This document shows, one piece after another, positions 8,862 through 17,269 of a DNA stretch of 64,000 nucleotides. The stretch is taken from NCBI GenBank assembly GCA_965197565.1, contig CBDANK010000004.1:434001-498000 (forward strand). The letters are read 5' to 3'. The notes under the pieces are model-generated. The model made no database searches. It saw only the letters and a list, made by a program, of their open reading frames with translations, and was not told the DNA's origin. The DNA is from G963667675 sp965197565. Its GTDB lineage: Bacteria; Chloroflexota; Dehalococcoidia; Lucifugimonadales; UBA3495. Position 1 is the first letter of the stretch; every line of letters begins with the position of its first letter. The translations under genes were made by a program, and so were the position numbers.

Positions 8862-9230
8862 TCAAACAGGCCTAGCGTGATGTATAACATCAACAAGGAT
8901 TTCATTTACGGGGTCTGCGCTTAGCGAGAAGTTTTCCAGCGTCGTCGCTCCAAGGAGATAGTCATTTTCAGGGCCAAAAATCGTCGGGCAAGCGCGCTCC
9001 TTATCGTTAATGTAGAACATGGCATATCCAACAGGATATTCTGCTATTGAAAGGTCAGCTAAACTGAAAAGCTGCTTCCATTGAGGCATAATGCCCAAAT
9101 GGTCCAGTAACGATGCTGGGAGCATTGAGTGAAGTGCGCCAGTATCAACAAGGACGTGGACTCGTTCAACCCGTTCCGCCTCTTTATCTATCCCTCCTAC
9201 ACGAATAGCTACTCTGAAGGTGCCCATCAT
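8862..9230 (-). CDS. Retropepsin-like aspartic protease family protein
   Basis: Protein of 122 residues with one clan-AA aspartic protease half-site: VHVLVDTGALHSMLPASLLD (D-T-G-A, then the hydrophobic flap and psi-loop pattern). A second conserved stretch near the C-terminus reads DYLLGATTLENFSL, corresponding to the L-L-G-x-x-x-L motif of bacterial retropepsin-like proteins. The active enzyme would be a homodimer. No signal peptide or membrane anchor is visible, so it is probably cytoplasmic. GAGAGG lies just before two adjacent ATG codons (9230 or 9227). Role unknown. It has its own terminator and no operon partner. Confidence 0.72.
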   Translation of the reverse strand: MMGTFRVAIRVGGIDKEAERVERVHVLVDTGALHSMLPASLLDHLGIMPQWKQLFSLADLSIAEYPVGYAMFYINDKERACPTIFGPENDYLLGATTLENFSLSADPVNEILVDVIHHARPV

Positions 9231-9443
9231 AGCCTCTCATTGCTCTTTCCTGCGGTCTATCACGAGGGTTTTACGGTATACACAAGGTGTCGCATTGTCA
9301 ACCAAATATAGTATTCATGGAACGCATTGTGTGCCCCCAGCGCGGTGAGAAGACAGCGGCAAATTCAACCTTAATACACTACCTGAATCCAGCTAAGGCC
9401 TAGTATGGGGAGGAAGCGAAGTCTATTTGTCCGGCTGTAGCGG

Positions 9444-10787
9444 TTAGAGCTGCGGTTCGGGGGATGCCTGGGAGCGCCGTCCTGGGGGCGCGGCCGGGGA
9501 GAGGTGGTCCAATTTGCCGATGTCGTGTCTCACGTAGAAGTCGCCTTCCACATATTTCAGGGCTTGCTCAACCATAGTTTCGGCGCCGGCAACCGAATCG
9601 GACACCCCCAATATGGCCGCGGCCCGGGACGTGGTGGTCAATAGCCTGTTTTCGGCTCTGGTGAGCCTGGCAAAGAATACTTGCGCGCCAAGAGCGGCGA
9701 TCTCATCGGTCCCCACCCTGAGGGAAACCCCGGCTTTAGGTTGGACCCCATAACCCGTTGGAACGATGTATTTGCAGACCGTAGCCTTCTTTTCGAAACT
9801 AACTCTCATACTATCGAGAGAGCCGGAGATGATGGCCGCGCAAATGTCGGCTAGGTCCGTTTGCAGCAACGGGATTACGTTTATAGCTTCAGGGTCGCCC
9901 AGCCTCGCGTTGATTTCGACCAGCTTGACGCCAGCCGGAGTCAACATGAATTGGCCGTACAGAATGCCCTTGTACTCGGCCCCCTCCGCCCTCGCGGCGT
10001 CGACCAGCTTGCGCAAAATGTCCAGAGCAGCATCGTAGCCGGCTTGGCTGAGGAAAGGCAGCAGGCCGTCTCCCTGCGAATATGATCCCATCCCCCCGGT
10101 ATTGGGTCCTTGGTCCCCTTCAAAGGCCCGTTTGTAGTCTTGGACCGCCGGCATCGGCACGACGGCGCTGCCGTCCACAAAGCATTGCAGGGTAAATTCC
10201 TCGCCAACTAGACGTTCTTCCAACAAAAGCCCGCCGCCGCCACCGATTCCTTTTTCGATTATTTCGCTTCCATACTGAATCGCCTCGGCAGCGGATGCCA
10301 GATGGACCCCCATCACCCTGACGCCTTTGCCTGCGGTAAGCCCGACCGGTTTCAGGGCGAATTCCCTGTCGGTTGAGCGTTGAAACCTGGTTAGCGAGCC
10401 CTTGTCGGTGAAATGGTGAAATTCTACTTGGCCGGGTATGTCGTATTTTTGCATCAGCCGGCGGGTGAACAGCTTGGAAGTCTCCAGTTGGGCCGGGACT
10501 TTCTTCGGGCCAACCGAGGCAATTCCCGCCTTTTGCAACTCATCGCTGATTCCCACAGCCAGGGGGTCTTCGGGACCTATAAAAGCCCACTCGATACGCT
10601 GTTGCCCAGCCCAATCGACTATAGCGCGGGTATCGGTTTCGGAGCAGCGTAGCCAGTCTTCCGACAGGTCGGCGATCCCCGGCGATTCGTTGCTCATCAC
10701 CGCGAACAGCTCCAGTCCGGGGCTCTTGCGCAAGGCTAACGCGACTGCGTGTTCCCGCCCGCCGCCGCCTACCAGTAAGACGCGCAT
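9444..10787 (-). CDS. purD: Phosphoribosylamine-glycine ligase (GAR synthetase)
   Basis: ATP-grasp enzyme of purine synthesis. It joins 5-phosphoribosylamine and glycine to make GAR. Length 447 residues. Motifs: the N-terminal MRVLLVGGGGREHAVALAL, the P-loop-like region FALKPVGLTAGKGVRVMG, GGGLLLEERLVGEEFTLQCF, and INARLGDPEAINVIPLL that carries the metal-binding residues. Several stretches (LFAVMSNESPGIA at the N-terminus, NTGGMGSYSQGDGLLPFL) resemble archaeal PurD more than the common bacterial type. It stands alone, away from purL at the other end of the window. A 212-bp gap to the protease gene holds nothing recognisable. Confidence 0.93.
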   Translation of the reverse strand: MRVLLVGGGGREHAVALALRKSPGLELFAVMSNESPGIADLSEDWLRCSETDTRAIVDWAGQQRIEWAFIGPEDPLAVGISDELQKAGIASVGPKKVPAQLETSKLFTRRLMQKYDIPGQVEFHHFTDKGSLTRFQRSTDREFALKPVGLTAGKGVRVMGVHLASAAEAIQYGSEIIEKGIGGGGGLLLEERLVGEEFTLQCFVDGSAVVPMPAVQDYKRAFEGDQGPNTGGMGSYSQGDGLLPFLSQAGYDAALDILRKLVDAARAEGAEYKGILYGQFMLTPAGVKLVEINARLGDPEAINVIPLLQTDLADICAAIISGSLDSMRVSFEKKATVCKYIVPTGYGVQPKAGVSLRVGTDEIAALGAQVFFARLTRAENRLLTTTSRAAAILGVSDSVAGAETMVEQALKYVEGDFYVRHDIGKLDHLSPAAPPGRRSQASPEPQL

Positions 10788-10983
10788 ATTACTCTTTCAA
10801 GCGGTTTATGGAAACCCGCCTTAAGGTCCGGACAATTATCAGCCACTACGGCAGCCAAAATCCTTTAGCCAATCGCTCCGGGCCCAATCGGTTCCTCCTC
10901 GCAGCGGCAGGGATTGAAGGATGGTACGGCGGGACCTTGAGCCTGTCAAGGCAATGATAGCGTACCCATATGTCAGGGCCTGC

Positions 10984-11015
10984 TTGACAAACGTCATCGT
11001 TGGTAGTTGTACAAT
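10984..11015 (+). promoter_or_regulatory. Possible sigma-70 promoter of the methyltransferase gene
   Basis: A perfect TTGACA at 10984-10989 is followed by TACAAT at 11010-11015. The 20-base spacing is too long for a textbook promoter, so the -10 choice is uncertain. It lies 25-56 bases before the start at 11040. Confidence 0.3.
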
Positions 11016-11039
11016 CTGAGTGGTAAAGGGGTGCGTCCA

Positions 11040-11693
11040 ATGCAAACAAACTTGTTTTCTGGACAGAAATACCAACCTCTCCCGTCAGTATGGGAAGGAG
11101 AGGATGCTGATCTTCTAGAGAAGATGCTAGAGTTTTACCCCAATTCCCCACCCGAAAGGATACTAGACGCCACAGCCAATTCAAAAAGATTTTGGAGGAA
11201 TAACACCAGAGCGGTCGTTGGGATGGATATCGAACTGAGATACCGGCCAGAGGTTCAAGGCACTTGCTTACGCATTCCATTCAAAGCAGAAGTATTCGAT
11301 GTTGTGGTCTACGACCCGCCGCACATTCCAAATCAAGGCCAGGATAAACAAAAGGATTTTGAAGTTAGGTTCGGCCTGGGATTGAAATCGTCGGGCAGTA
11401 CAAACTACAACTTCTCACACACATTCCCGCCTTTCGTTGAGGAAGCCTATCGAGTTCTAAGACATCAAGGGGTATTATTTTGTAAGATCGCCGATTATGT
11501 TCACAATCATCGATTTCAGTGGGCTCACATCGACTTAATACAAGCCGCCTCTACAACTGGCTTTTATGCCTGTGACTGTATAATCAAGGTGCGTAAAGGG
11601 CCCATTATCGATACGCGGTGGAAGGTCGCCCATCACGCTAGGAAGCAGCACTGCTACTGGCTAGTGTTCCGTAAGTCTGGCAAATGCGAATAG
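11040..11693 (+). CDS. Solitary class I methyltransferase of DNA-methylase type
   Basis: Protein of 217 residues with a SAM-methyltransferase core. Residues 41-47 read ILDATAN where motif I is expected. GMDIE at 61-65 fits the acidic end of the second strand. The catalytic-type motif is DPPH at 92-95, in VVVYDPPHIPNQG, resembling the D-P-P-Y of N4/N6 DNA amino-methyltransferases. HTFPPFVEEAYRVLRHQGVLFCKI follows as the next strand. I chose ATG at 11040 because AAAGGGG precedes it. There is no restriction gene beside it, and its base use looks less GC-rich than its neighbours, which hints at transfer. The substrate could also be RNA. Confidence 0.65.
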   Translation: MQTNLFSGQKYQPLPSVWEGEDADLLEKMLEFYPNSPPERILDATANSKRFWRNNTRAVVGMDIELRYRPEVQGTCLRIPFKAEVFDVVVYDPPHIPNQGQDKQKDFEVRFGLGLKSSGSTNYNFSHTFPPFVEEAYRVLRHQGVLFCKIADYVHNHRFQWAHIDLIQAASTTGFYACDCIIKVRKGPIIDTRWKVAHHARKQHCYWLVFRKSGKCE

Positions 11694-11706
11694 TCGGTGA
11701 GCTTGA

Positions 11707-11910
11707 TTACAACCGTTGAACCCATTGACCTAATAATCGGCACCTGTTAACCAGCAAGTTTCGAACCTGACATTTCCCGTCCGACCCGTCGAAATGGACG
11801 TGAAACACCACTTCGTCCTCAATGAAGACATCTCCTCCTAAGCTTCCCCGGCCTTGGCGTCTCCCCACTGGCTTCACTTCAGTGTTTCGAATGAGTCTCA
11901 GCAACTCCAA
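11707..11910 (-). CDS. Hypothetical small protein, possibly the remnant of a longer gene
   Basis: A 67-codon frame reading LLRLIRNTEVKPVGRRQGRG, then FIEDEVVFHVHFDG. I do not recognise the family. The same frame continues upstream through codons reading RPFVADDTEPGYSAS to a TAA at about 11960. Before that TAA it reads MFDRYWEHCRADL. The whole could be one ~96-codon gene with an in-frame stop. The 11694-12128 interval holds nothing else I can support. Low confidence that it is expressed. Confidence 0.25.
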   Translation of the reverse strand: MELLRLIRNTEVKPVGRRQGRGSLGGDVFIEDEVVFHVHFDGSDGKCQVRNLLVNRCRLLGQWVQRL

Positions 11911-12128
11911 TGATGCTGAGTAACCAGGTTCTGTATCGTCAGCAACAAACGGTCGTTATAAATCTGCACGACAATGTTCCCAATATCTGTCGAACATATC
12001 CGCTGAAACCCAGACCGATGGCCGGTTGCTCTTGGCAAGGGACTGGAAGCCAAAACCTGAGCAGCCGTTGGATAGTGTGGTTCTACGAACTCTGCCCGCT
12101 GCTGCCCTGTGCGAGTAGGCATCTGGGG

Positions 12129-12935
12129 CTACGCACCCCTTTCCTCCTTTTTGGCTTCCTGCCACAGCTCTTCCTTGGACGTCAGCGGTAGCCGGGCGAA
12201 GTCCAAGCCTCGGCCGGCGGCCAGCCGTTCCATGGTAGTGTACCGGCGCTGGAACCGGCGGTTGGCCTGCCGGAGAGCGTCCTCGGCTTGGATATTGAGC
12301 CACCGGGACAGGTTGACCAAGGTAAACAAGAGGTCGCCCAACTCCATAGAGTTCTCTGCGTCACTGGCCGCTCGGCGCAGTTCCTCCGCCTCCTCCACCA
12401 CCTTGTCCAGCACCCCGGATATATCATCCCATTCGAAGCCGGCCCGGCCCACCCGGTCCTGCATCAGTTGAGCGTAGGTCAGCGCTGGCAGGTCTTTGGG
12501 GATGCCCTCCACCGGCGACCTAGCGCCGCCTTCCTTGCTCTTCTCGGCTTCCTTTAACTTTTCCCAGTTCCGCTCCACTTCCTCAGCGTCCATGACCTCG
12601 GTGTCGCCGAAGACGTGGGGATGCCGCCGCACCAGCTTCCGGTTGACCCGGGCCAAGACGTCGGCCAAGTCAAACTCTCCGGCCTCCTCGGCAATGTGAG
12701 CGTGAAAAGCCACCTGCACCAGCACATCCCCCAACTCCTCGGAAAGAGCTTGGGGCGGTCCTTGGTCGATGGCCTCAAGGACCTCGTAGCACTCTTCCAG
12801 CAAGTTGCGCTTTAGAGAGGAATGGGTCTGTTTCCGGTCCCACGGGCAACCGCCGGGCGAACGCAGTCTATTCACGATATCGACCAGGGTTTGGAAGCTG
12901 CCCAGTTGTTCTTCGGAAAATTGGCCTTCTGTCAT
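12129..12935 (-). CDS. mazG: Nucleoside triphosphate pyrophosphohydrolase MazG
   Basis: All-alpha NTP pyrophosphatase that hydrolyses (d)NTPs to monophosphates, preventing incorporation of damaged nucleotides. Two MazG domains are visible. The first (about residues 20-130) has CPWDRKQTHSSLKRNLLEEC and EELGDVLVQVAFHAHIAEE. The second (about 160-240) has VVEEAEELRRAA and ELGDLLFTLVNLSRWL. Both contain the E-x-x-E plus E-x-x-D metal-binding pattern. The length of 268 matches full-length MazG. There is no ribosome-binding site before the ATG; instead a good -10 box sits six bases upstream, suggesting a leaderless transcript. Confidence 0.95.
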   Translation of the reverse strand: MTEGQFSEEQLGSFQTLVDIVNRLRSPGGCPWDRKQTHSSLKRNLLEECYEVLEAIDQGPPQALSEELGDVLVQVAFHAHIAEEAGEFDLADVLARVNRKLVRRHPHVFGDTEVMDAEEVERNWEKLKEAEKSKEGGARSPVEGIPKDLPALTYAQLMQDRVGRAGFEWDDISGVLDKVVEEAEELRRAASDAENSMELGDLLFTLVNLSRWLNIQAEDALRQANRRFQRRYTTMERLAAGRGLDFARLPLTSKEELWQEAKKEERGA

Positions 12936-12941
12936 GGGCGA

Positions 12942-12971
12942 ATTATAGACAGGTCTCCGGTTGCTTCACAA
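12942..12971 (-). promoter_or_regulatory. Promoter for a leaderless mazG transcript
   Basis: On the minus strand TTGTGA (12966-12971), 18 bases, then TATAAT (12942-12947). The -10 ends only six bases before the mazG ATG, so transcription should start at or next to the A of ATG. No purine-rich site is present between. Confidence 0.5.
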
Positions 12972-13014
12972 GGCGGCAGGATGCTAACTTAGGAAAGACT
13001 GCATCGGAGGTTGA

Positions 13015-13734
13015 GTGAGCCTGATCTCGCGGATTCTCTCGGCGTTGTTCATCATTGCGGTGCCTCTTTTCCTGCTGACCGCCTGCGTCACTTGGGCCTT
13101 TAACAGCCCCGGAGTTTATCAAGGAGGGTTCGAACGCTACGGCGTTTCCCGCGTTACGGGTATTAGCGACGCCGACCTCCGCCAAGTAGCCGCAGACCTC
13201 CGCGGCTACTTCAATTCCCGCAAAGAGCCGCTGGAGGTGCGGACTCGAGTTTTTGGAGTGGAAAGGGAGCTTTTCAACCCAAGGGAAACCATCCACATGC
13301 GGGATGTAAAACGCTTGGTTTGGGGAGTGTACATTGTGGCAGCCGCGACGGCCCTATACCTGCTGGCTGCCGCGGGGCTTGGCTTGGCGCGCCACCGGCG
13401 CCGGTTCGTTGGAATCCTGGCACGCCGGTTATTGTGGGGGGGAACGCTGACCATTGCCCTGATCGTTGGAGTGGGGCTGTTCGCACTGTTGGGCTTCGAC
13501 ACCCTGTTCACCAAGTTTCACCAACTCAGTTTCGCCAACGATTTTTGGCAACTGGACAGCAGAACAGACTTTTTGGTGATGCTGTTCCCCGAGGACTTCT
13601 GGTTCGACGCGACGATGTGGATAGCAACGAGGGCGTTGGCTGCGGCATTAGGAATTGGGGCGGTAACCGGCGCCTACTTGTTGTATCTGCGCTGGTCTTC
13701 CAACAAAAGGGCCGCCGTATCAACCCCAGGCTAG
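13015..13734 (+). CDS. TIGR01906-family integral membrane protein
   Basis: Membrane protein of 239 residues and unknown function in the TIGR01906/DUF1461 family. Helices: residues 5-27 (LSALFIIAVPLFLLTACVTWAF), about 100-122, about 137-160 and about 205-228. Family signatures are ELFNPRETIHMRDVKRLVWG between helices 1 and 2, and TKFHQLSFANDFWQLDSRTD, then MLFPEDFW before the last helix. The start is GTG at 13015, with GGAGG four bases upstream. It is transcribed divergently from mazG, with about 80 bp between them. Confidence 0.8.
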   Translation: MSLISRILSALFIIAVPLFLLTACVTWAFNSPGVYQGGFERYGVSRVTGISDADLRQVAADLRGYFNSRKEPLEVRTRVFGVERELFNPRETIHMRDVKRLVWGVYIVAAATALYLLAAAGLGLARHRRRFVGILARRLLWGGTLTIALIVGVGLFALLGFDTLFTKFHQLSFANDFWQLDSRTDFLVMLFPEDFWFDATMWIATRALAAALGIGAVTGAYLLYLRWSSNKRAAVSTPG

Positions 13735-13852
13735 TTTAAGGCTGGCTTCTGGAAAAGGCTTCCGCCAACTTCTACAAGCTCAACATAAGCAGCCCAAGGG
13801 TCCGCTACTGGCGATCTTGTAGAATGACGAGCGGCGGCCTGGCCGGTGTTCT

Positions 13853-14080
13853 CTAGTGGCCGCAGCCGCATCCACCGCCGCAACATCCGCCGCCGCCCAA
13901 GGGCGGCAAGGGACTGTACGAGCCGCTGTCGGCCTCTCCACGGGACACCGAGGCGAAGACGGACACGGCGCGGCGGGCGGGTTGCTCGCAGACCGGGCAA
14001 TCGGCGCCCGAAGAGTTCATGGGCTGAAGTTTCTCGAACTTGTGGCCGCAGGTAGCACAACCATATTCGTAGATGGGCAT
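13853..14080 (-). CDS. FmdB-family zinc-ribbon protein
   Basis: Protein of 75 residues. The N-terminus MPIYEYGCATCGHKFEKLQP, then CPVCEQPARR, gives the two C-x-x-C knuckles of the putative regulatory FmdB zinc ribbon. The C-terminus is a Gly/Cys/His-rich tail (GGGGCCGGGCGCGH) seen in some members and possibly metal-binding. The function is not established; the name comes from formamidase regulation. GGAGGGAGG lies seven bases before the ATG. Confidence 0.88.
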   Translation of the reverse strand: MPIYEYGCATCGHKFEKLQPMNSSGADCPVCEQPARRAVSVFASVSRGEADSGSYSPLPPLGGGGCCGGGCGCGH

Positions 14081-14237
14081 GGCAGACCTCCCTCCAATGC
14101 GGGTCGCTAAGGTTTCGACTTCAATGGGTCAACAAGGGACGCTGAGGGTCACTGATTCTCAGTGAAGGTTCCTTGAATTTACCCGACCCGGCCAATCTCG
14201 TCAAGGGACACCCTGCGCACTGGTCAGGGATATTGCG

Positions 14238-15740
14238 GTGCTTCAATACATAACCAACATAACCACAAGCCCCAACTACAAATGGTGGGTTTTCGCTACT
14301 GTGGGCATCGGGACCTTCTTGTCGGTGGTAGACCACGGCAGCAATCTGGTGGCCCTGCCCGACATCGAAAGCCACTTCGGCACAGACTTGCCCACAGTGC
14401 AGTGGGTGATCGTGGGCTATGCCTTAGCCATCAGCATCATGCTGCTCCCCATGGGACGCTTGGGGGACATCGCGGGACGCAAGAAAGTGTACCTGGTCGG
14501 GTTTGCTGTCTTCGTTTTAGCCGCGGCTGTGGCCGGCCTTTCACCGAACTTGGAGGTCTTGATCGGTTCCAAGGTGGTCCAAGGCATTGGCTCGGCTATG
14601 ATCCAAGGCAACGGAATGGCCATTGTTATCTCGGCATTTCCCGACACCGAGCGGGGCAAGGCCCTGGGGACTCATCTCAGCATTGTAGGAACCGGGTTAA
14701 TTGCCGGCCCGGCTTTGGGCGGTTTTCTGGTTAGCGCCTTGGGCTGGAGATGGGTGTTCTTGGTAAATGTGCCGGTGGGTCTGGTTATCATCACGGTGAC
14801 CGCGCTGCTCTTGCGCGGGGGGCAGGTCTCTCAGCAGGATGCCAATGGCCGGAGTGCCTCCTTCGATTGGGCGGGAGCAGTCCTGTCTGGATTATCCCTA
14901 TTGGCCTTCTTGCTGGTAATGGGCAACGGCGACAGGCTCGGGTGGACATCTATCGGGGTGCTTGCCGGGTGGGCTTCCGGAATCTTGCTTCTGGGCGGTT
15001 TCATATGGTGGGAGCTGCGAACTCCCTCCCCGATGCTGGACCTGCGGCTATTTCAACGAAAGCTGGTTGGGCTGGGTGTGGCCGCAGGCTGGCTGTCCTT
15101 CTTGGGCACCTCGGCCGCTCGTTTTATGATGCCTTTCTACCTGCAACGAGTCCTGGAGTACAGTCCCAGGGACATCGGATTGATGATGATTCCCCCGGCC
15201 CTTTGCATGGTGATTGTGGGTCCTTTTGCCGGCCGCTTGTCAGACCGTTACGGCTGGCGCCGGTTAACCACCGCGGGCTTGATCCTCTCGGCCGCGGCCT
15301 CGTTCATTATGGCCACTCAACTGAGGCCCGACTCCTCCGCCGTCCTGGTGGTCGCTATGTTGATGCTCCAGAGCATCGGCACGGGACTATTCCACTCACC
15401 CAACAGCAGTTCCATCTTGAGCGCGGTGGAGCGTTCCAGGTACGGTGTGATCTCGGCACTGACCCAACTGATGCGAAACTCGGCCAACGTGACCAGTATC
15501 ACGCTGTCCACCACCGTGGTTGTATTGACCATGAGTTCATTGGGAGTTGAGCCCCGCTTGGATGCCGTGTCGCCGGCAGTGGCCGATGCTTTCGTCAGTG
15601 GCCTGCATCACGCCTTCTACCTCATGGGCGGGCTGTTGGTGCTGGGAATAGTCATTTGTCTGGTGCGGGGATGGCGGACCAAGGAAAGGTTGCCGGCGGG
15701 CCGGAGGGCGCGTTTGGGTGAACCCGGCCCCCTTGCGTAG
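14238..15740 (+). CDS. MFS drug:H+ antiporter, DHA2 (EmrB/QacA) type
   Basis: Transporter of 500 residues with about 14 predicted membrane helices, the DHA2 arrangement. Motif A is seen as MGRLGDIAGRKKVYLVG between helices 2 and 3. Motif C-like GTGLIAGPALGGFLVSALGW lies in helix 5, followed by RWVFLVNVPVG. A second motif A-like loop, FAGRLSDRYGWRRL, starts the second half. Such proteins export drugs or other hydrophobic compounds using the proton gradient; the substrate is unknown. The start is GTG at 14238. A 7-bp inverted repeat, tcactga-ttc-tcagtga at 14149-14165, lies upstream and could be a regulator site, but no regulator gene is adjacent. Confidence 0.87.
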   Translation: MLQYITNITTSPNYKWWVFATVGIGTFLSVVDHGSNLVALPDIESHFGTDLPTVQWVIVGYALAISIMLLPMGRLGDIAGRKKVYLVGFAVFVLAAAVAGLSPNLEVLIGSKVVQGIGSAMIQGNGMAIVISAFPDTERGKALGTHLSIVGTGLIAGPALGGFLVSALGWRWVFLVNVPVGLVIITVTALLLRGGQVSQQDANGRSASFDWAGAVLSGLSLLAFLLVMGNGDRLGWTSIGVLAGWASGILLLGGFIWWELRTPSPMLDLRLFQRKLVGLGVAAGWLSFLGTSAARFMMPFYLQRVLEYSPRDIGLMMIPPALCMVIVGPFAGRLSDRYGWRRLTTAGLILSAAASFIMATQLRPDSSAVLVVAMLMLQSIGTGLFHSPNSSSILSAVERSRYGVISALTQLMRNSANVTSITLSTTVVVLTMSSLGVEPRLDAVSPAVADAFVSGLHHAFYLMGGLLVLGIVICLVRGWRTKERLPAGRRARLGEPGPLA

Positions 15741-15767
15741 CAATGCCTTAGCTATGAATTAGGCGGC

Positions 15768-15796
15768 TTGACACTCTTTAGTCCCGGTGGCAGACT
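15768..15796 (+). promoter_or_regulatory. Possible promoter of the CDGSH gene
   Basis: Perfect TTGACA at 15768-15773, 17 bases, then CAGACT at 15791-15796, a poor -10. It sits about 90 bases before the ATG at 15882. Confidence 0.3.
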
Positions 15797-15881
15797 ACCT
15801 ATCGATTGCTCGTTGCCGGCCTTGTCTTAACGCCTTGGCCGGCGCCGGGCCGAATCAAGAGATCGATGACTGGAGGACACG

Positions 15882-16088
15882 ATGGCTGAGGTGAGGATTG
15901 AAGTACGCGCCAACGGCCCGAACCGAGTCTACGGGCCTTTCGACCTGGTAGACCAGGATGGAAACACTTACAGCATTCCTGAAGGGCAGTGGGTGTCGCT
16001 TTGCCGCTGCGGCCAGTCCAGCAAGAAGCCTTTTTGCGATATCACACACATGCGTTGTGGCTTCGAGGCTGACTCAAAGGCCCGATAA
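15882..16088 (+). CDS. CDGSH-type iron-sulfur protein
   Basis: Protein of 68 residues with one CDGSH zinc-finger-like motif: CRCGQSSKKPFCDITH, matching C-x-C-x2-S-x3-P-x-C-D-x-x-H. The three Cys and one His bind a 2Fe-2S cluster; the usual Gly-Ser of the motif is Ile-Thr here. Single-domain bacterial members are small redox or Fe-S transfer proteins. GGAGG lies just before the ATG. It is followed by a strong palindrome and then an LLM oxidoreductase gene; a redox partnership is possible but only inferred. Confidence 0.88.
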   Translation: MAEVRIEVRANGPNRVYGPFDLVDQDGNTYSIPEGQWVSLCRCGQSSKKPFCDITHMRCGFEADSKAR

Positions 16089-16123
16089 ATCCCAAACCGG
16101 TGACTTCCCCAGGGACTGATGAA

Positions 16124-16174
16124 CTGCCCTCGCCCCAGTGCTTTTCCTCCCGAGGAGCACTGGGGCGAGGGCAG
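16124..16174. terminator. 19-bp perfect palindrome, terminator-like
   Basis: ctgccctcgccccagtgct (16124-16142) pairs perfectly with 16156-16174 across a 13-base loop. There is no T-run on either strand, so it may be a factor-assisted terminator, an RNA-stabilising hairpin or a protein site before the next gene. Confidence 0.5.
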
Positions 16175-16202
16175 CATTAGTATGGCGGCTTGGAGGCTTA
16201 TC

Positions 16203-17150
16203 ATGCGCTTCGGGTTCTACTTGCCCAGCTCGGGACCGACCTCCCAACCGGACGCCTTGGCGAAAATCGCCCGGCGGGGCGATCAGTTGGGGTTCCATTG
16301 CTTGGTGGCCGCCGACCATATCGTCGAGCCAACCGTGGTCAAGTCGGCGTACCCCTACAGTGTTGGCGGCCGGTTTGATAGAGGGCAGGGGAGCGAGGGG
16401 GAATGGCCCGAACAGGTCACGCTTCTCGCCTTCCTGGCCGGCATTACTCTCAATATCCGGTTGGTGACCAGCGTGATGGTGGTCCCCTATCGAAACCCCA
16501 TATTGACCGCCAAGATGCTGGCCACCCTGGACGTATTGTCCAAGGGCAGACTGATCGTGGGCGTAGGCGTCGGCTGGATGGAGGAAGAGTTTGTTGCTCT
16601 CGACGCGCCGCCCTTCGCCCAACGGGGCACTGTAACCGATGAGTATATTCGGGCCTTCAAGGAATTGTGGACCAGTGAGGACCCCGTCTTCGAGGGCCAA
16701 TACTGCCGCTTTTCCAACCTGATCTTCCTGCCCAAGCCGGCGCAAAAGCCCCATCCGCCCATTTGGGTAGGCGGGCATAGTCGGCCGGCGCTGCGCCGCA
16801 CTGCGGAACTGGGGGACGCTTGGCATCCGGTGGGCGTTATCCCGGCGGTGCCTATGGAGCCCGAGGAATTGTCCGGCTACTTGGCGGCCCTGCGCCGGTA
16901 TGCCGAAGAGGCAGGGCGGGACCCAGGAAGTATTGAAGTGGCGTTGAAAGCTCCTCTATACGACACCGCGCTCACCCCGGCGGGGCATCGCCGCCGGTTC
17001 TCCGGTACGCCGGAGGAGGTGCTCCAAGACGTGCGCACCTATTCAGACCTGGGAGTAGGCTACATAATCTTCGACTTCCGAAAGCCGGACTTGGAACAGA
17101 CCCTGGAACGCATGGACTGGTTTGCGGAATCCGTAATGGCCCGAGTATGA
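16203..17150 (+). CDS. LLM-class F420-dependent oxidoreductase (TIGR03619-like)
   Basis: Luciferase-like TIM-barrel oxidoreductase, 315 residues. Features: MRFGFYLPSSGPTSQPDALA at the start, ADHIVEP in strand 2, LVTSVMVVPYRNPILTAKML, then RLIVGVGVGWMEEEF, and KPHPPIWVGGHSRPALRRTA that contacts the cofactor phosphate. These features fit the F420-dependent TIGR03619 subgroup, but FMN use cannot be excluded. I chose ATG at 16203 because TTGGAGGC lies six bases upstream; an earlier in-frame start would begin inside the palindrome region. The substrate is unknown. Confidence 0.88.
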   Translation: MRFGFYLPSSGPTSQPDALAKIARRGDQLGFHCLVAADHIVEPTVVKSAYPYSVGGRFDRGQGSEGEWPEQVTLLAFLAGITLNIRLVTSVMVVPYRNPILTAKMLATLDVLSKGRLIVGVGVGWMEEEFVALDAPPFAQRGTVTDEYIRAFKELWTSEDPVFEGQYCRFSNLIFLPKPAQKPHPPIWVGGHSRPALRRTAELGDAWHPVGVIPAVPMEPEELSGYLAALRRYAEEAGRDPGSIEVALKAPLYDTALTPAGHRRRFSGTPEEVLQDVRTYSDLGVGYIIFDFRKPDLEQTLERMDWFAESVMARV

Positions 17151-17269
17151 TCCGTCAGCTAGGATATAATCGGAAGGCCAGCCCAGGTTGCTCCGAATAA
17201 TCCGGGGATGCGGACTGCCGTCAACGGGAGACTAAAATTCCAAAAGCGTGGCGCTTAGGAGGCTCCGAC

